From Paulinella micropora (lineage: Eukaryota; Cercozoa; Imbricatea; Euglyphida): a stretch of DNA of 64,000 nucleotides. The DNA lies in contig BJOX01000173.1 in the NCBI GenBank assembly GCA_009731375.1, positions 775,629-839,628 of the forward strand, read 5' to 3'. The notes under the pieces were generated by a model that was not told the origin of the DNA, searched no databases, and saw only the letters and a list, made by a program, of their open reading frames with translations. A program made the translations under genes and the position numbers. Below are positions 14,870 to 28,928 of this stretch, piece by piece (position 1 is the stretch's first letter; each line of letters starts with the position of its first letter).

Positions 14870-14940
14870 GACATATCTTATAGCAGAAAATACTTAGACA
14901 TACCTTATAGCAGAATACTTAGACATACCTTATAGCACAA
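14870..14940. repeat. Three-copy ~25-bp tandem repeat
   Basis: ACATACCTTATAGCAGAATA and close variants occur three times in a row. Confidence 0.8.
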
Positions 14941-15055
14941 AATGACGCAACAAGACCACATGAGGGGGAAAACTGTCGTGGCAGCAAAATGGCAGTGATA
15001 TAGCAGAAAAAATAGGGAAGCCGTTTCAGAAAAACTTACACAGACCTGCAGGGCA

Positions 15056-15280
15056 AGAACACAGTGATATGGCAGCAACAAGGCCTTGATACGGCAGCAA
15101 CGAGGCAGTGATATGACAGCAACAAGGCAGTGATATAGCAGCAACGAGGCAGTGATATGACAGCAACAAGGCAGTGATATAGCAGCAACGAGGCAGTGAT
15201 ATGACAGCAACAAGGCAGTGATATAGCAGCAACGAGGCAGTGATATGACAGCAACAAGGCAGTGATATAGCAGACCTGCA
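15056..15280. repeat. 22/44-bp tandem repeat
   Basis: Alternating 22-bp units, CAACAAGGCAGTGATATAGC and CAACGAGGCAGTGATATGAC, form a 44-bp higher-order unit repeated about four times after more diverged copies. Its Cys/Leu-rich open frames are repeat translations. Confidence 0.9.
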
Positions 15281-15485
15281 GGGAAAGGTAGGTAGGTAGG
15301 TAGGTAGATAGATAGATTGGATAGATCGATATCTACCTTCGAAATCCCGCTGCAGCTCAAAGTGCGTCACGGGGCCGCAGGGAGCGATTCGAAAGTTCTC
15401 ACTCACCTTAGCACTACATGTATAGATATTATGTATGTGTATGTCTCCAGTGCGACTCACAAAGTTGTACCCACCTACACCTGTG

Positions 15486-16370
<885 letters not shown>

Positions 16371-16447
<77 letters not shown>

Positions 16448-16501
16448 GTCTATCTATCTATCTATCTATCTGTCTATCTATCTGTCTATCTGTCTGTCTC
16501 A

Positions 16502-16569
<68 letters not shown>

Positions 16570-16588
16570 GTCTGTCTATCTGTCTGTC

Positions 16589-16660
<72 letters not shown>

Positions 16661-16679
16661 CTATCTATCTATCTATCTG

Positions 16680-16715
<36 letters not shown>

Positions 16716-16814
16716 CCTACCTACCTATCTATCTACCTTATTACCTACCTACCTATCTATCTACCTACCTATCTACCTACCTACCTACCTACCTATTTAT
16801 CTATCTACTATCTA

Positions 16815-16863
<49 letters not shown>

Positions 16864-16918
16864 CATCCATCTATCTCTACCTGAGTGTAGGCACCCTCTG
16901 CGCTCAGCTGGCAAAGCG

Positions 16919-17017
<99 letters not shown>

Positions 17018-17198
17018 CCTATCTACCTACCTACCTACCTACCTACCTACCTACCTATCTATCTATCTATCCATCCATCCATCCATCCATCTATCTATCT
17101 ATCTATCTATTCATCTCTTTCTACCTGAGTGTGGGCGCACCTTCTGCGTTAAGCTGCCAAAGAGGTTCAAAAAGTCGTTCCTGCGATTGAGGAGATGT

Positions 17199-17266
<68 letters not shown>

Positions 17267-17312
17267 GCTGCCAAAGAGGTTCAAAAAGTCGTTCCTGCGA
17301 TTGAGGAGATGT

Positions 17313-17400
<88 letters not shown>

Positions 17401-17405
17401 GTGTA
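16371..17405. repeat. (CTAT)n/(CTAC)n/(GATA)n with related anchors
   Basis: Microsatellite DNA with a TACCTGAGTGTRGGC anchor near 16879 and 17123. A longer anchor, AGCTGCCAAAGAGGTTCAAA then AAGTCGTTCCTGCGATTGAG, is present twice (about 17151 and 17266). Confidence 0.9.
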
Positions 17406-17478
17406 AGACGACGGTCATATGTTTGAAACAATAAAATAATAATAATAAAGATAATAATAATGATAATAATAATAATAG

Positions 17479-17954
17479 TGCTTCTCTGTCAATGGCTGAT
17501 GCATTTCTGCACATGCGCCTCCATCGTCTCACCCGTGAGGGGAGTACGAAGAATTGACGATAGGCTCTAATGACANNNNNNNNNNNNNNNNNNNNNNNNN
17601 NNNNNNNNNNNNNNNNNNNNNNNNNNNNNNNNNNNNNNNNNNNNNNNNNNNNNNNNNNNNNNNNNNNNNNNNNNNNNNNNNNNNNNNNNNNNNNNNNNNN
17701 NNNNNNNNNNNNNNNNNNNNNNNNNNNNNNNNNNNNNNNNNNNNNNNNNNNNNNNNNNNNNNNNNNNNNNNNNNNNNNNNNNNNNNNNNNNNNNNNNNNN
17801 NNNNNNNNNNNNNNNNNNNNNNNNNNNNNNNNNNNNNNNNNNNNNNNNNNNNNNNNNNNNNNNNNNNNNNNNNNNNNNNNNNNNNNNNNNNNNNNNNNNN
17901 NNNNNNNNNNNNNNNNNNNNNNNNNNNNNNNNNNNNNNNNNNNNNNNNNNNNNN
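17479..17954 (-). repeat. SINE fragment running into an assembly gap
   Basis: 17479-17575 repeats the sequence at 18004-18104 almost exactly (3' body of the SINE), then N to 17954. The duplication on both sides of the gap may be an assembly artefact or two SINE copies. Confidence 0.75.
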
Positions 17955-18000
17955 AATAATAATAATGATAATAATAAAATAATAATAATAATAATAATAA

Positions 18001-18278
18001 TAATAGTGGTGCTTCTCTGTCAATGGCTGATGCATTTCTGCACATGCGCCTCCATCGTCTCACCCGTGAGGGGAGTACGAAGAATTGACGATAAGCTCTA
18101 ATGACACCCCCGCAAGGGCAGTTCCAACACTTCCAGACGGGCCGGTATGTTCAATGAAAATACTGGTCCAGAAATAGACCGGTATGTTCAATGAAAATAC
18201 TGGTGGCACCGACGGGAATCGAACTGGCGACAGGGCCCAGATGGTAGAACTTGACCACTGGGCTATCACGGTGTCCAA

Positions 18279-18279
<1 letters not shown>
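18001..18279 (-). repeat. tRNA-derived SINE, full-length copy
   Basis: Read on the minus strand it starts GGACACCGTGATAGCCCAGT. It has an A-box-like TAGCCCAGTGG and a B box GTTCGATTCC, followed by GTCGGTGCCACCA, so the head is a tRNA-like domain with a near-complementary acceptor stem. A body follows with a doubled CAGTATTTTCATTGAACATA segment, then the (ATT)n tail. The whole family is about 275 bp. The head is SINE-bound, not a free tRNA gene. Confidence 0.85.
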
Positions 18280-18318
<39 letters not shown>

Positions 18319-18321
18319 TAA

Positions 18322-18384
<63 letters not shown>

Positions 18385-18404
18385 ACAAATAAATAAATAA
18401 GTAA

Positions 18405-18479
<75 letters not shown>

Positions 18480-18540
18480 ATTTTATATATATATAACAAC
18501 AACAACAACAACACAATAACACACACACACACACACACAC
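18280..18540. repeat. (AAT)n, (AAAT)n, (CAA)n, (AC)n microsatellites
   Basis: Simple repeats beside the SINE head. Confidence 0.95.
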
Positions 18541-18599
18541 CTGATCCAGCCGTTGCAGGTCAGTCTCGCCAGCAGATAAGATGCTTGTGACATCGACAG

Positions 18600-18935
18600 G
18601 GCCGGGCCGGCCGTGTCCGAGCGGCCCGACGGAGCTAGCAGGCAGTCAAATCAACCAATCAGTCACTCAACTGACTCATCAGTCGATTCACGTTCATATC
18701 CATATTCATATCCATATCTATGGCCATATCGATATCGATATCGATATCGACATCGACATCGACATCGACATCGACATCCCACATCGACATCCCACATCGA
18801 CATCCCACATCCCACGTCCCACATCCCACATCCACATCCACATCCACATCCATCTCCATCTCCATCTCCATCTCCACATCATACAGGGGCCGCACGTGTC
18901 CGAGAGGGCCGACGGAGCTAACAGGCGGTCAATCA
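18600..18935. repeat. Hexanucleotide (CATCGA)n/(CATCCA)n between two copies of a ~40-bp anchor
   Basis: GTGTCCGAGCGGCCCGACGG AGCTA at about 18614 and GTGTCCGAGAGGGCCGACGG AGCTA at about 18895 bracket the hexamer array. Confidence 0.8.
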
Positions 18936-19110
18936 TACATGCACAGATACATAGATACATACAGGCCACGTCATACTAACAGATTGAGCCTGAACATATA
19001 CATAATGTGTGTTTTCTATTTGTCTGTCTGTCTGTCTCGTTTTTTTTTCTCATTCCGAAATATGTCAGGGATGGTACTAGATAGGTAGGTAGATAGATAG
19101 ATACATAGAT

Positions 19111-19212
19111 GAGATGTCGCAAAGGAATGTAGTCCTTGCAAAGGAACGCAGTTTCACATCAAACAATAATTTGTGTACTGTGCATGTGTCCGGGATGGGA
19201 ATCACGGGTAGA
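19111..19212 (+). repeat. Dispersed repeat B, copy 1
   Basis: GAGATGTCGCAAAGGAATGT through GGGATGGGAATCACGGGTAG closely matches 42671-42773. It begins beside (GATA)n. The following 19213-19635 is unique with no recognised gene. Confidence 0.85.
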
Positions 19213-19634
19213 CTGTGTTCTGGAAAAAGAAGAGGAGGAAGGACGTTGAAGAAAAAGGCAATCTAGGAATGGAGAGTGGGAGGATAAGGAAGAAGAGAAA
19301 GAAAAGGAAGCCGTTAGTCCAAGTGTTTTGAGCACCGTAAGCTTGCGCAAGCTACAATGATGACATTGTGTAAAGGCCTAAACCCCCGAAGGGACCTAGC
19401 CCGGGCTATGCAACACTGGACGGCTATGACGGAATGCAGGATGAGAGATAAGGGGAGGATGAGAGGGAGGGCGGATTGGAGTTCTTATTCAATGTCTTTC
19501 CATACGCTTGGTGTTGATGGCAAAATCAGGTGCTTTCTTCTTTCGATTGGTTCTTTCGGGGCACTTCTTGGACGAAATGAGAGTATGTCTCGGCGTCAAC
19601 ACTGTGGGTGAAATCCGGGTTGACAATGCCGGCT

Positions 19635-19635
<1 letters not shown>

Positions 19636-19712
<77 letters not shown>

Positions 19713-19814
19713 TTGAATGGACCTGATTAGAAGGGGCAGGACTTGGTTTGGGTCCCAAGGCTGTTGTGGGGACAGGGAAGGGAACAGTTCGTCTTCGCCT
19801 GAGCAAGTGAAATG

Positions 19815-19849
<35 letters not shown>
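19636..19849. repeat. (GATA)n and (ATT)n flanking a unique 100-bp segment
   Basis: GATA 19636-19713; ATT 19814-19849 directly before the SINE head. Confidence 0.9.
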
Positions 19850-20115
19850 GGACACCGTGATAGCCCAGTGGTCAAGTTCTACCATCTGGGCCCTGTCGCC
19901 AGTTCGATTCCCGTCGGTGCCACCAGTATTTTCATTGAACATACCGGTCCGTCTGGACCAGTATTTTCATTGAACATACCGGCCCGTCTGGAAGTGTTGG
20001 AACTGCCCTTGCGGGGGTGTCATTAGAGCCTATCGTCAATTCTTCGTACTCCCCTCACGGGTGAGACGATGGAGGCGCATGTGCAGATTTGCATCAGCCA
20101 TTGACAGAGAAGCAC

Positions 20116-20118
<3 letters not shown>
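19850..20118 (+). repeat. tRNA-derived SINE, full-length copy, opposite orientation
   Basis: Same element as 18001-18279 in reverse, from GGACACCGTGATAGCCCAGT to the end of the body, followed by (ATT)n to 20157. The presence of (ATT)n on both sides suggests a tail plus a repeat-like target. Confidence 0.9.
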
Positions 20119-20157
<39 letters not shown>

Positions 20158-20195
20158 GATGGTGGTGGTGGTGATGATGATGATGTATCTATCTA

Positions 20196-20246
<51 letters not shown>

Positions 20247-20262
20247 ATGTATATCTATCTAC

Positions 20263-20312
<50 letters not shown>
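20158..20312. repeat. (GGT/GAT)n and (CTAT)n microsatellites
   Basis: Simple repeats between the SINE and repeat A. Confidence 0.95.
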
Positions 20313-21115
20313 CTAGACTGTCGAACAGTCTCGAAACTCCATCTGCTTACTGGGTCCTCTGTAATGGAGGTGGGAGCTCGTTCTGCAAGGGGCGCTTATG
20401 GAACGAGCCCTGGCCCCGCCTGGTACTAGGGAAATTTGGTATCGCCTGTATCAGTCCCTTCCGTGCAAACATCACGGCTTAGCTGGGCATCGGGTTAATA
20501 CTTTACCCACAGACTTCCTTGGTTGACGAAATCAGAAGCTCCTTTTTTCTGACATTAGTCGATATCTCATCAGTTGATCTCATCACTTACTCCACGGAGT
20601 GAACCAAGGCCACTTGAGGTGTCACTGACCCTCCCTTGGGCTTGGTTTTTTGAAATGGGTGCCATCTGTCGACAGACAGAGAATTAGGGGATGGTGTGGG
20701 TGTGCTGGGCCCGTGGTGGGGTGCCTTATGTGTGCCTAGCCATACGCCTATAAGTCACATGCCGAAATAGCGACGGGAAGCACAATCCTGTTCCCTCAGG
20801 GTGCCCTTTCTCGCTTGTTGAGCCCGGAATAAAACCCACAGTGCTCTGTCGGTTTATAATAGACTGTCGAACAGTCTCGAAACTCCATCCGCTTACTGGG
20901 TCCTCTGTAATGGAGGTGGGAGCTCGTTCTGCAAGGGGCGCTTATGGAACGAGCCCTGGCCCCGCCTGGTACTAGGGAGGCTTGGTATCGCCTGTATCAG
21001 TCCCTTCCGTGCAAACATCACGGCTTAGCTGGGCATCGGCTTACTACTTTACCCACAGACTTCCTTGGTTGACGAAATCAGAAGCTCCTTTTTTCTGACA
21101 TTAGTCGATATTTCA
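20313..21115 (+). repeat. Dispersed repeat A: partial plus full copy in direct tandem
   Basis: Partial unit 20313-20569 joins head-to-tail to a full unit at 20570-21115. Flanked by (CTAT)n on both sides. Confidence 0.9.
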
Positions 21116-22292
<1,177 letters not shown>

Positions 22293-22372
22293 CTAGGCTG
22301 TTTTTGATTGAAATATTGCATATACTACTATCGAATCTACTACCACTGGACTAGGGTTAGGGTTCTACTGCG

Positions 22373-22373
22373 A

Positions 22374-22472
<99 letters not shown>

Positions 22473-22553
22473 ACAAAAACGACAGCAACAACAACAACAA
22501 CAAAAACAATAACAACAACAACAATAACAACAATAACAACAACGACAATAACG

Positions 22554-22608
<55 letters not shown>

Positions 22609-22778
22609 AAACAATTAATTGAATTCAACAACAACAACAACAACAACGTTAGCCACACACCAAATTATCATCGGTTTAAGTTATAAATTAAATTAAACAA
22701 CAACAACAACAACAACAACAACATCGATAGCCACACCAACTAGTTATTGAATATTAATTATTGAATTGCACAACAACG

Positions 22779-22813
<35 letters not shown>

Positions 22814-22936
22814 AACAACGTTGTTGGCGTCCCGTCGGCCGGGGATGAAAGTGGAAATTGAAGGCCGTAGGCACACACCATCTTGCATTTTAAATACTTT
22901 GTTTAAGTTTTTTTATTATTAAATTGAACGACAACG

Positions 22937-22976
<40 letters not shown>

Positions 22977-23115
22977 CTATAGTCCCATATTTAGCAGGCT
23001 CTGGCGTCACGTCGGCTGGGGATGAAAGTGGAAATTGAAGGCCGTAGCCACACACCTTGCATTGTAAATACTTTGTTTAAGTTTTATTATTATTATTAAA
23101 TACAACAACAACAGC

Positions 23116-23185
<70 letters not shown>

Positions 23186-23390
23186 CGTATTTTGTTTAAT
23201 TAGTATCATTATTTTTAAATTGAACAACAACAACAACAACAACAACAACAAGAACAGCAGCAGTAACAACAGCAACAACAACAACAATAGCAACAGCGGC
23301 AACAGCAACAACAACGGCAGCAGCAGCAACAGCAACAGCAAAAACAACAAGCAACAACAACAGCCAACAACACCATCACATCGCCAACGA
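22373..23390. repeat. (CAA)n array with GC-rich anchors
   Basis: CAA tracts separated by an anchor GTCGGCTGGGGATGAAAGTG, then GAAATTGAAGGCCGTAG, CACACACC, CTTGCAT and AATACTTTGTTTAAG. Near-complete copies are at about 22820-22930 and 22990-23100; partial pieces are near 22645-22700 and 23190-23220. Confidence 0.85.
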
Positions 23391-23437
23391 ACCTGTGTGT
23401 ATCTGTGTATCCTTTTCTTCCTTGAAATTTCGGTCTG

Positions 23438-23476
<39 letters not shown>

Positions 23477-23778
23477 CCCGCTTATCGTTCTTCCCATTTC
23501 TCCTTTTTTTCTCAGGAAGATTGCTAAATTTGCTATTTGCACTTTATTTTGACAAATATTGCTTTCACAATGTCACTTCCACAGCTATTCCCAGGGTGAG
23601 TCAACGCAATCGAAAAACTCAGGAATAAGTCCGGTCTGAGTCAGCCATAACGCCCTGGATCAGTGATTTCTATCAAACAACAACCTTCGATGGAGTGAGC
23701 GGCCCTCTTTGCAACGAATGGAAAGGAATGGACCGTTCACCGCATCTATCTGGCGATTGGTGCTTTAACGTAATTTCC
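23391..23778. other. Unique spacer with a (GT)n tract, no gene recognised
   Basis: Unique sequence containing GT repeats at 23440-23475. Short open frames only. Confidence 0.6.
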
Positions 23779-24478
<700 letters not shown>

Positions 24479-25413
24479 TGTGTTAAGACCGGAGGTAGGT
24501 CTAACCCTTACGAGCTCAAAGGGAAAAGGGAATTCAATAAAAAGATTTAACACAACTGGTTCAGTACTAACCTCCACTTCTAAAGTAGAAAGGGAAGTCA
24601 GGAATGAACCCAAACAACAAGCCAACGGGGAAAACCGCTAAAAACGGAGTGTCCCTTTGACACGGGTCAACTGACACGATGCGTTACGTCCGTAACCTGC
24701 ACAAATGTCAAAACATACGACAAACAACAACCCATAAGTGCAATTTCCCTTAATTAGCTATAAACTCTTCCCAGTCACGGGCAAAACGGCCAAATTTCAC
24801 GGAATTTCTATGAAAATAATCCATAACTTCGCAATAAAAGGATCGGGTCAACGCCGCTATTAATATTGGAGATTAATCCATTAGGATGCTACAACTTGGT
24901 GTAACATACATCATAACCTCTCCCACTCCAGGTAAACGGTTAAGTGTAAAATATAGGATTTAAGGCCGTATGGGGTTTAAGCCGCTTCCCAGCTTCCCTT
25001 CCATATCCCTTTATGAGGCGATACCTGATTAAAATTTGTCTGTGTGCCAAACCAAACTGCCAAACTCCTAGCCTGATATTAATAATAGTAAGTCATCGTT
25101 GATAATATTGATAATATAACATTATCAATAATCACTAGAATTTAAAGTTATATAATAACTTGATTTATCTCTGGCGAATCTGACATAGTCTGTCACGAGT
25201 CACTAGTTGATTGATATTAATAGGTCACCGGAAGCGGGCGGAAGGAAGGGGAGCGGAGGGGGGGTGGTTAGAATATTATTAAATTTAATATATAAATCAA
25301 TTTACTATTTTAAGTTTTATTAATAGTATCAATTTGATATTACTACGTCATTGATACTAAATTTTGTTACTTATAAATTATTTCAAATCGAAACTTAGCA
25401 GCCGGTTGTGTTT
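24479..25413. other. Unique, AT-rich sequence without a recognised gene
   Basis: About 0.9 kb of non-repetitive DNA. No open frame of note and no RNA recognised. A small hairpin, ATTGATAAT with its inverse ATTATCAAT, lies near 25107-25130. Confidence 0.6.
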
Positions 25414-26800
<1,387 letters not shown>

Positions 26801-27242
26801 CAAGAGGTCCACACACAATATGCTAAATCCTACAAACGTATCATCACATATGGCATACCGCAAGGCAGCACATTACCCACCACCTTCTTCCTACTATACT
26901 AACGACATAATCAATATTATACAACAAGGAACAGTTTGTACATATGCAGACGACACAACACTTATAATAACAGCCAAAACTTCTACAGACTTACAACAAA
27001 AAACACAAACAGAAATAACTAAGCTACTTCCACTCTAATAACCTAGTACCCGACCCAACAAAAACAACATACACAATTTTCCATAAAACAAAACAAAATA
27101 TCACAATAACAGTAAACAACCACACCCTCGAGCAATTCCAACACGCAAAACTCCCGGGCATAACACTGCAACATAACCTTAAATATGACCAACATGTACA
27201 TATTAAAAACATAATCCGTAAACTCCAACTCACAATGAACAT
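26801..27242 (+). pseudogene. Non-LTR retrotransposon reverse transcriptase fragment
   Basis: About 440 bp translating, with stops and frame changes, to the RT palm of a LINE. It has GIPQGST near 26851, the catalytic YADD at 26943-26954 and downstream PDPTKTTYTIFHK-like sequence near 27050. It is clearly related to, but diverged from, the LINE at 46.5-50.5 kb (same GIPQGSTL...YADDTTLII spacing). It is cut off on the left by (GA)n and on the right by (ATAAC)n. Non-functional relic. Confidence 0.85.
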
Positions 27243-27422
27243 AACATAACATAACATAACATAACATAACATAACAGTACTCATAACATAACATAAGTAC
27301 TAACATAACATAACATAACATAACATGACATAACATAACATAACATAACATAACATAACATAACAAAACATAACAAAACATAACATAACATAACATAACA
27401 TAGCATAACATATAATAACATA
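27240..27422. repeat. (ATAAC)n pentanucleotide microsatellite
   Basis: Begins exactly where the LINE fragment ends (AACATAACATAAC). Confidence 0.95.
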
Positions 27423-27493
27423 CAGAATTGCAAGCCCTTTTGTAAAATTTGACCGTATTTTGCGGCGCATTGTACATTGATGAACTCCTAAGC

Positions 27494-27655
27494 ATGGACA
27501 TAGAATCTGGGACTCGCTTTTGCTTCTCAGGATGGTGTTGCACGTCCATTCTCGACTGATAACCTAAATTCACAACATGAAATTAGGTTATCAGTCGAGA
27601 TATGTCACTCAAGAGTCAAGATTAACACATAAGTGAGTCCCAGTTTTCTGTTGTA
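27494..27655. repeat. MITE-like palindrome, copy 1 (diverged)
   Basis: AGAATCTGGGACTCGCTTTT on the left faces AAGTGAGTCCCAGTTTTCTG on the right. The inner inverted pair is CTCGACTGATAACCTA (27551-27566) and TAGGTTATCAGTCGAG (27584-27599). Same design as the better preserved copy at 27838. Confidence 0.65.
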
Positions 27656-27837
27656 CGTTTACATACAAAGGGTTTGCAGGGGTTTTGCTGCAATATGTTA
27701 CAATCAAATGCATTATCTTTTGTGTTCTGAGACGTTGGCAAACATTAGTTCGAATCAAGTTCTTTGATGATATCACACTGAATGAGTGGATTTTTAATGC
27801 CTTTTACATGTGAGGTTGAGGATGATGCCAGCATACA

Positions 27838-28047
27838 GGCACAGAATCTGGGACTCACTTTCGTGTCAATAATTCTCTCCAAAGTGATAAAATTCGATTG
27901 ATAACCTAATTTCATGTTATTGAATCAGGTTATCAATCGAATTTTATCACTTTGGAGAGAATTATTGACATGAAATTAGGTTATCAATCGAATTTTATCA
28001 CTTTGGAGAGAATTATTGACACGAAAGTGAGTCCCAGATTCTGTGCC
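27838..28047. repeat. MITE-like palindrome, copy 2
   Basis: A 210-bp near-perfect inverted repeat. GGCACAGAATCTGGGACTCA at the left end is the inverse of TGAGTCCCAGATTCTGTGCC at the right end. The right half contains an extra direct duplication of the segment GGTTATCAATCGAATTTTAT through GAGAGAATTATTGACA. No coding capacity; it can fold into a long hairpin. Confidence 0.75.
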
Positions 28048-28085
28048 CCAGGCCCAACCACGTATATATATAATAATAAGCTAGT

Positions 28086-28144
28086 GTATGATAATGCATG
28101 TATGTATGTCCGTATGCATGTATGTATGTCCGTATGCATGTACG

Positions 28145-28176
<32 letters not shown>

Positions 28177-28248
28177 TGTGTGTATGTACATATGTATGTA
28201 TGTATGTATGTGTGTATGTATATGTATGTATGTATACATGTATATGTA

Positions 28249-28282
<34 letters not shown>

Positions 28283-28303
28283 GTCTATCTATCTATCTGT
28301 CTG

Positions 28304-28336
<33 letters not shown>

Positions 28337-28361
28337 ATATCTGTCTATCTATCTATCTCTG

Positions 28362-28401
<40 letters not shown>

Positions 28402-28424
28402 ATGCTATCTATCTATCTATCTGA

Positions 28425-28467
<43 letters not shown>

Positions 28468-28492
28468 CTATCTATCTATCTATCTACTATAT
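28086..28492. repeat. (GTAT)n and (CTAT)n microsatellites
   Basis: Simple repeats between the MITE-like element and the copia region. Confidence 0.95.
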
Positions 28493-28928
28493 CTGTAATT
28501 ATTTGCGGGTCTGTACTTTCTGAGCGGAGTGGACCCAGGTCTATCAGCTCTCGAGGAGTGATGAAACACCCTTCGTCCACCCACAACACAGAGTTCCAAC
28601 TTGGCCTCTTATTTGTTTTTATGTATATAAGTGTATAGAGATAGAGATCAGAACGGGGCAAGAGTGCAAGCTTTGCGAACGAACGAGCCATCCGGTCGTC
28701 AATGTCTCATCAGCGCTGTGCCCGGTGCACTGGCAGTGATCCGTCAGCCTTAGGCCAACCACTCGTGATTGCCGGGCCCGGTACATTGTCCGTTCCTTTG
28801 GGATTGGGTCAATCCGCTCACCGTTCTATGTACAACTTATATATAATATGCAGTCAGAAATTATTAAATTGCATACTCCGGGATATAAAAGAAGTCCAAG
28901 ATGATAATCCTTTCCCCGAAACTGAGAT
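28493..28928 (-). other. Sequence downstream of copia pol: probable 3' UTR/LTR remnant
   Basis: Unique sequence immediately after the pol stop codon. On the minus strand it has a purine tract (GGGGAAAGG, near 28911) where a polypurine tract would be expected, and a TATA-like ATACACTTATATACATAAA. I could not find a second copy upstream of gag, so an LTR is not demonstrated. Confidence 0.3.

Noticed and set aside
15056-15280. CRISPR-like array
   Set aside because: Units are contiguous 22/44-bp repeats without unique spacers, and the DNA is eukaryotic.
19850-19930. Free-standing tRNA gene
   Set aside because: The tRNA-like head is fused to the SINE body and repeated elsewhere with it. The acceptor stem is imperfect.
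20470-20530. Repeat A as a 5S rRNA-derived SINE (GCTTAGCTGGGC, GGGTTAATACTT resemble parts of the 5S promoter)
   Set aside because: Similarity is limited to about ten-base stretches with poor spacing, too weak to claim.
22349-22365. CTAGGGTTAGGGTT resembling telomere repeat
   Set aside because: Only two units, no array, and internal position.
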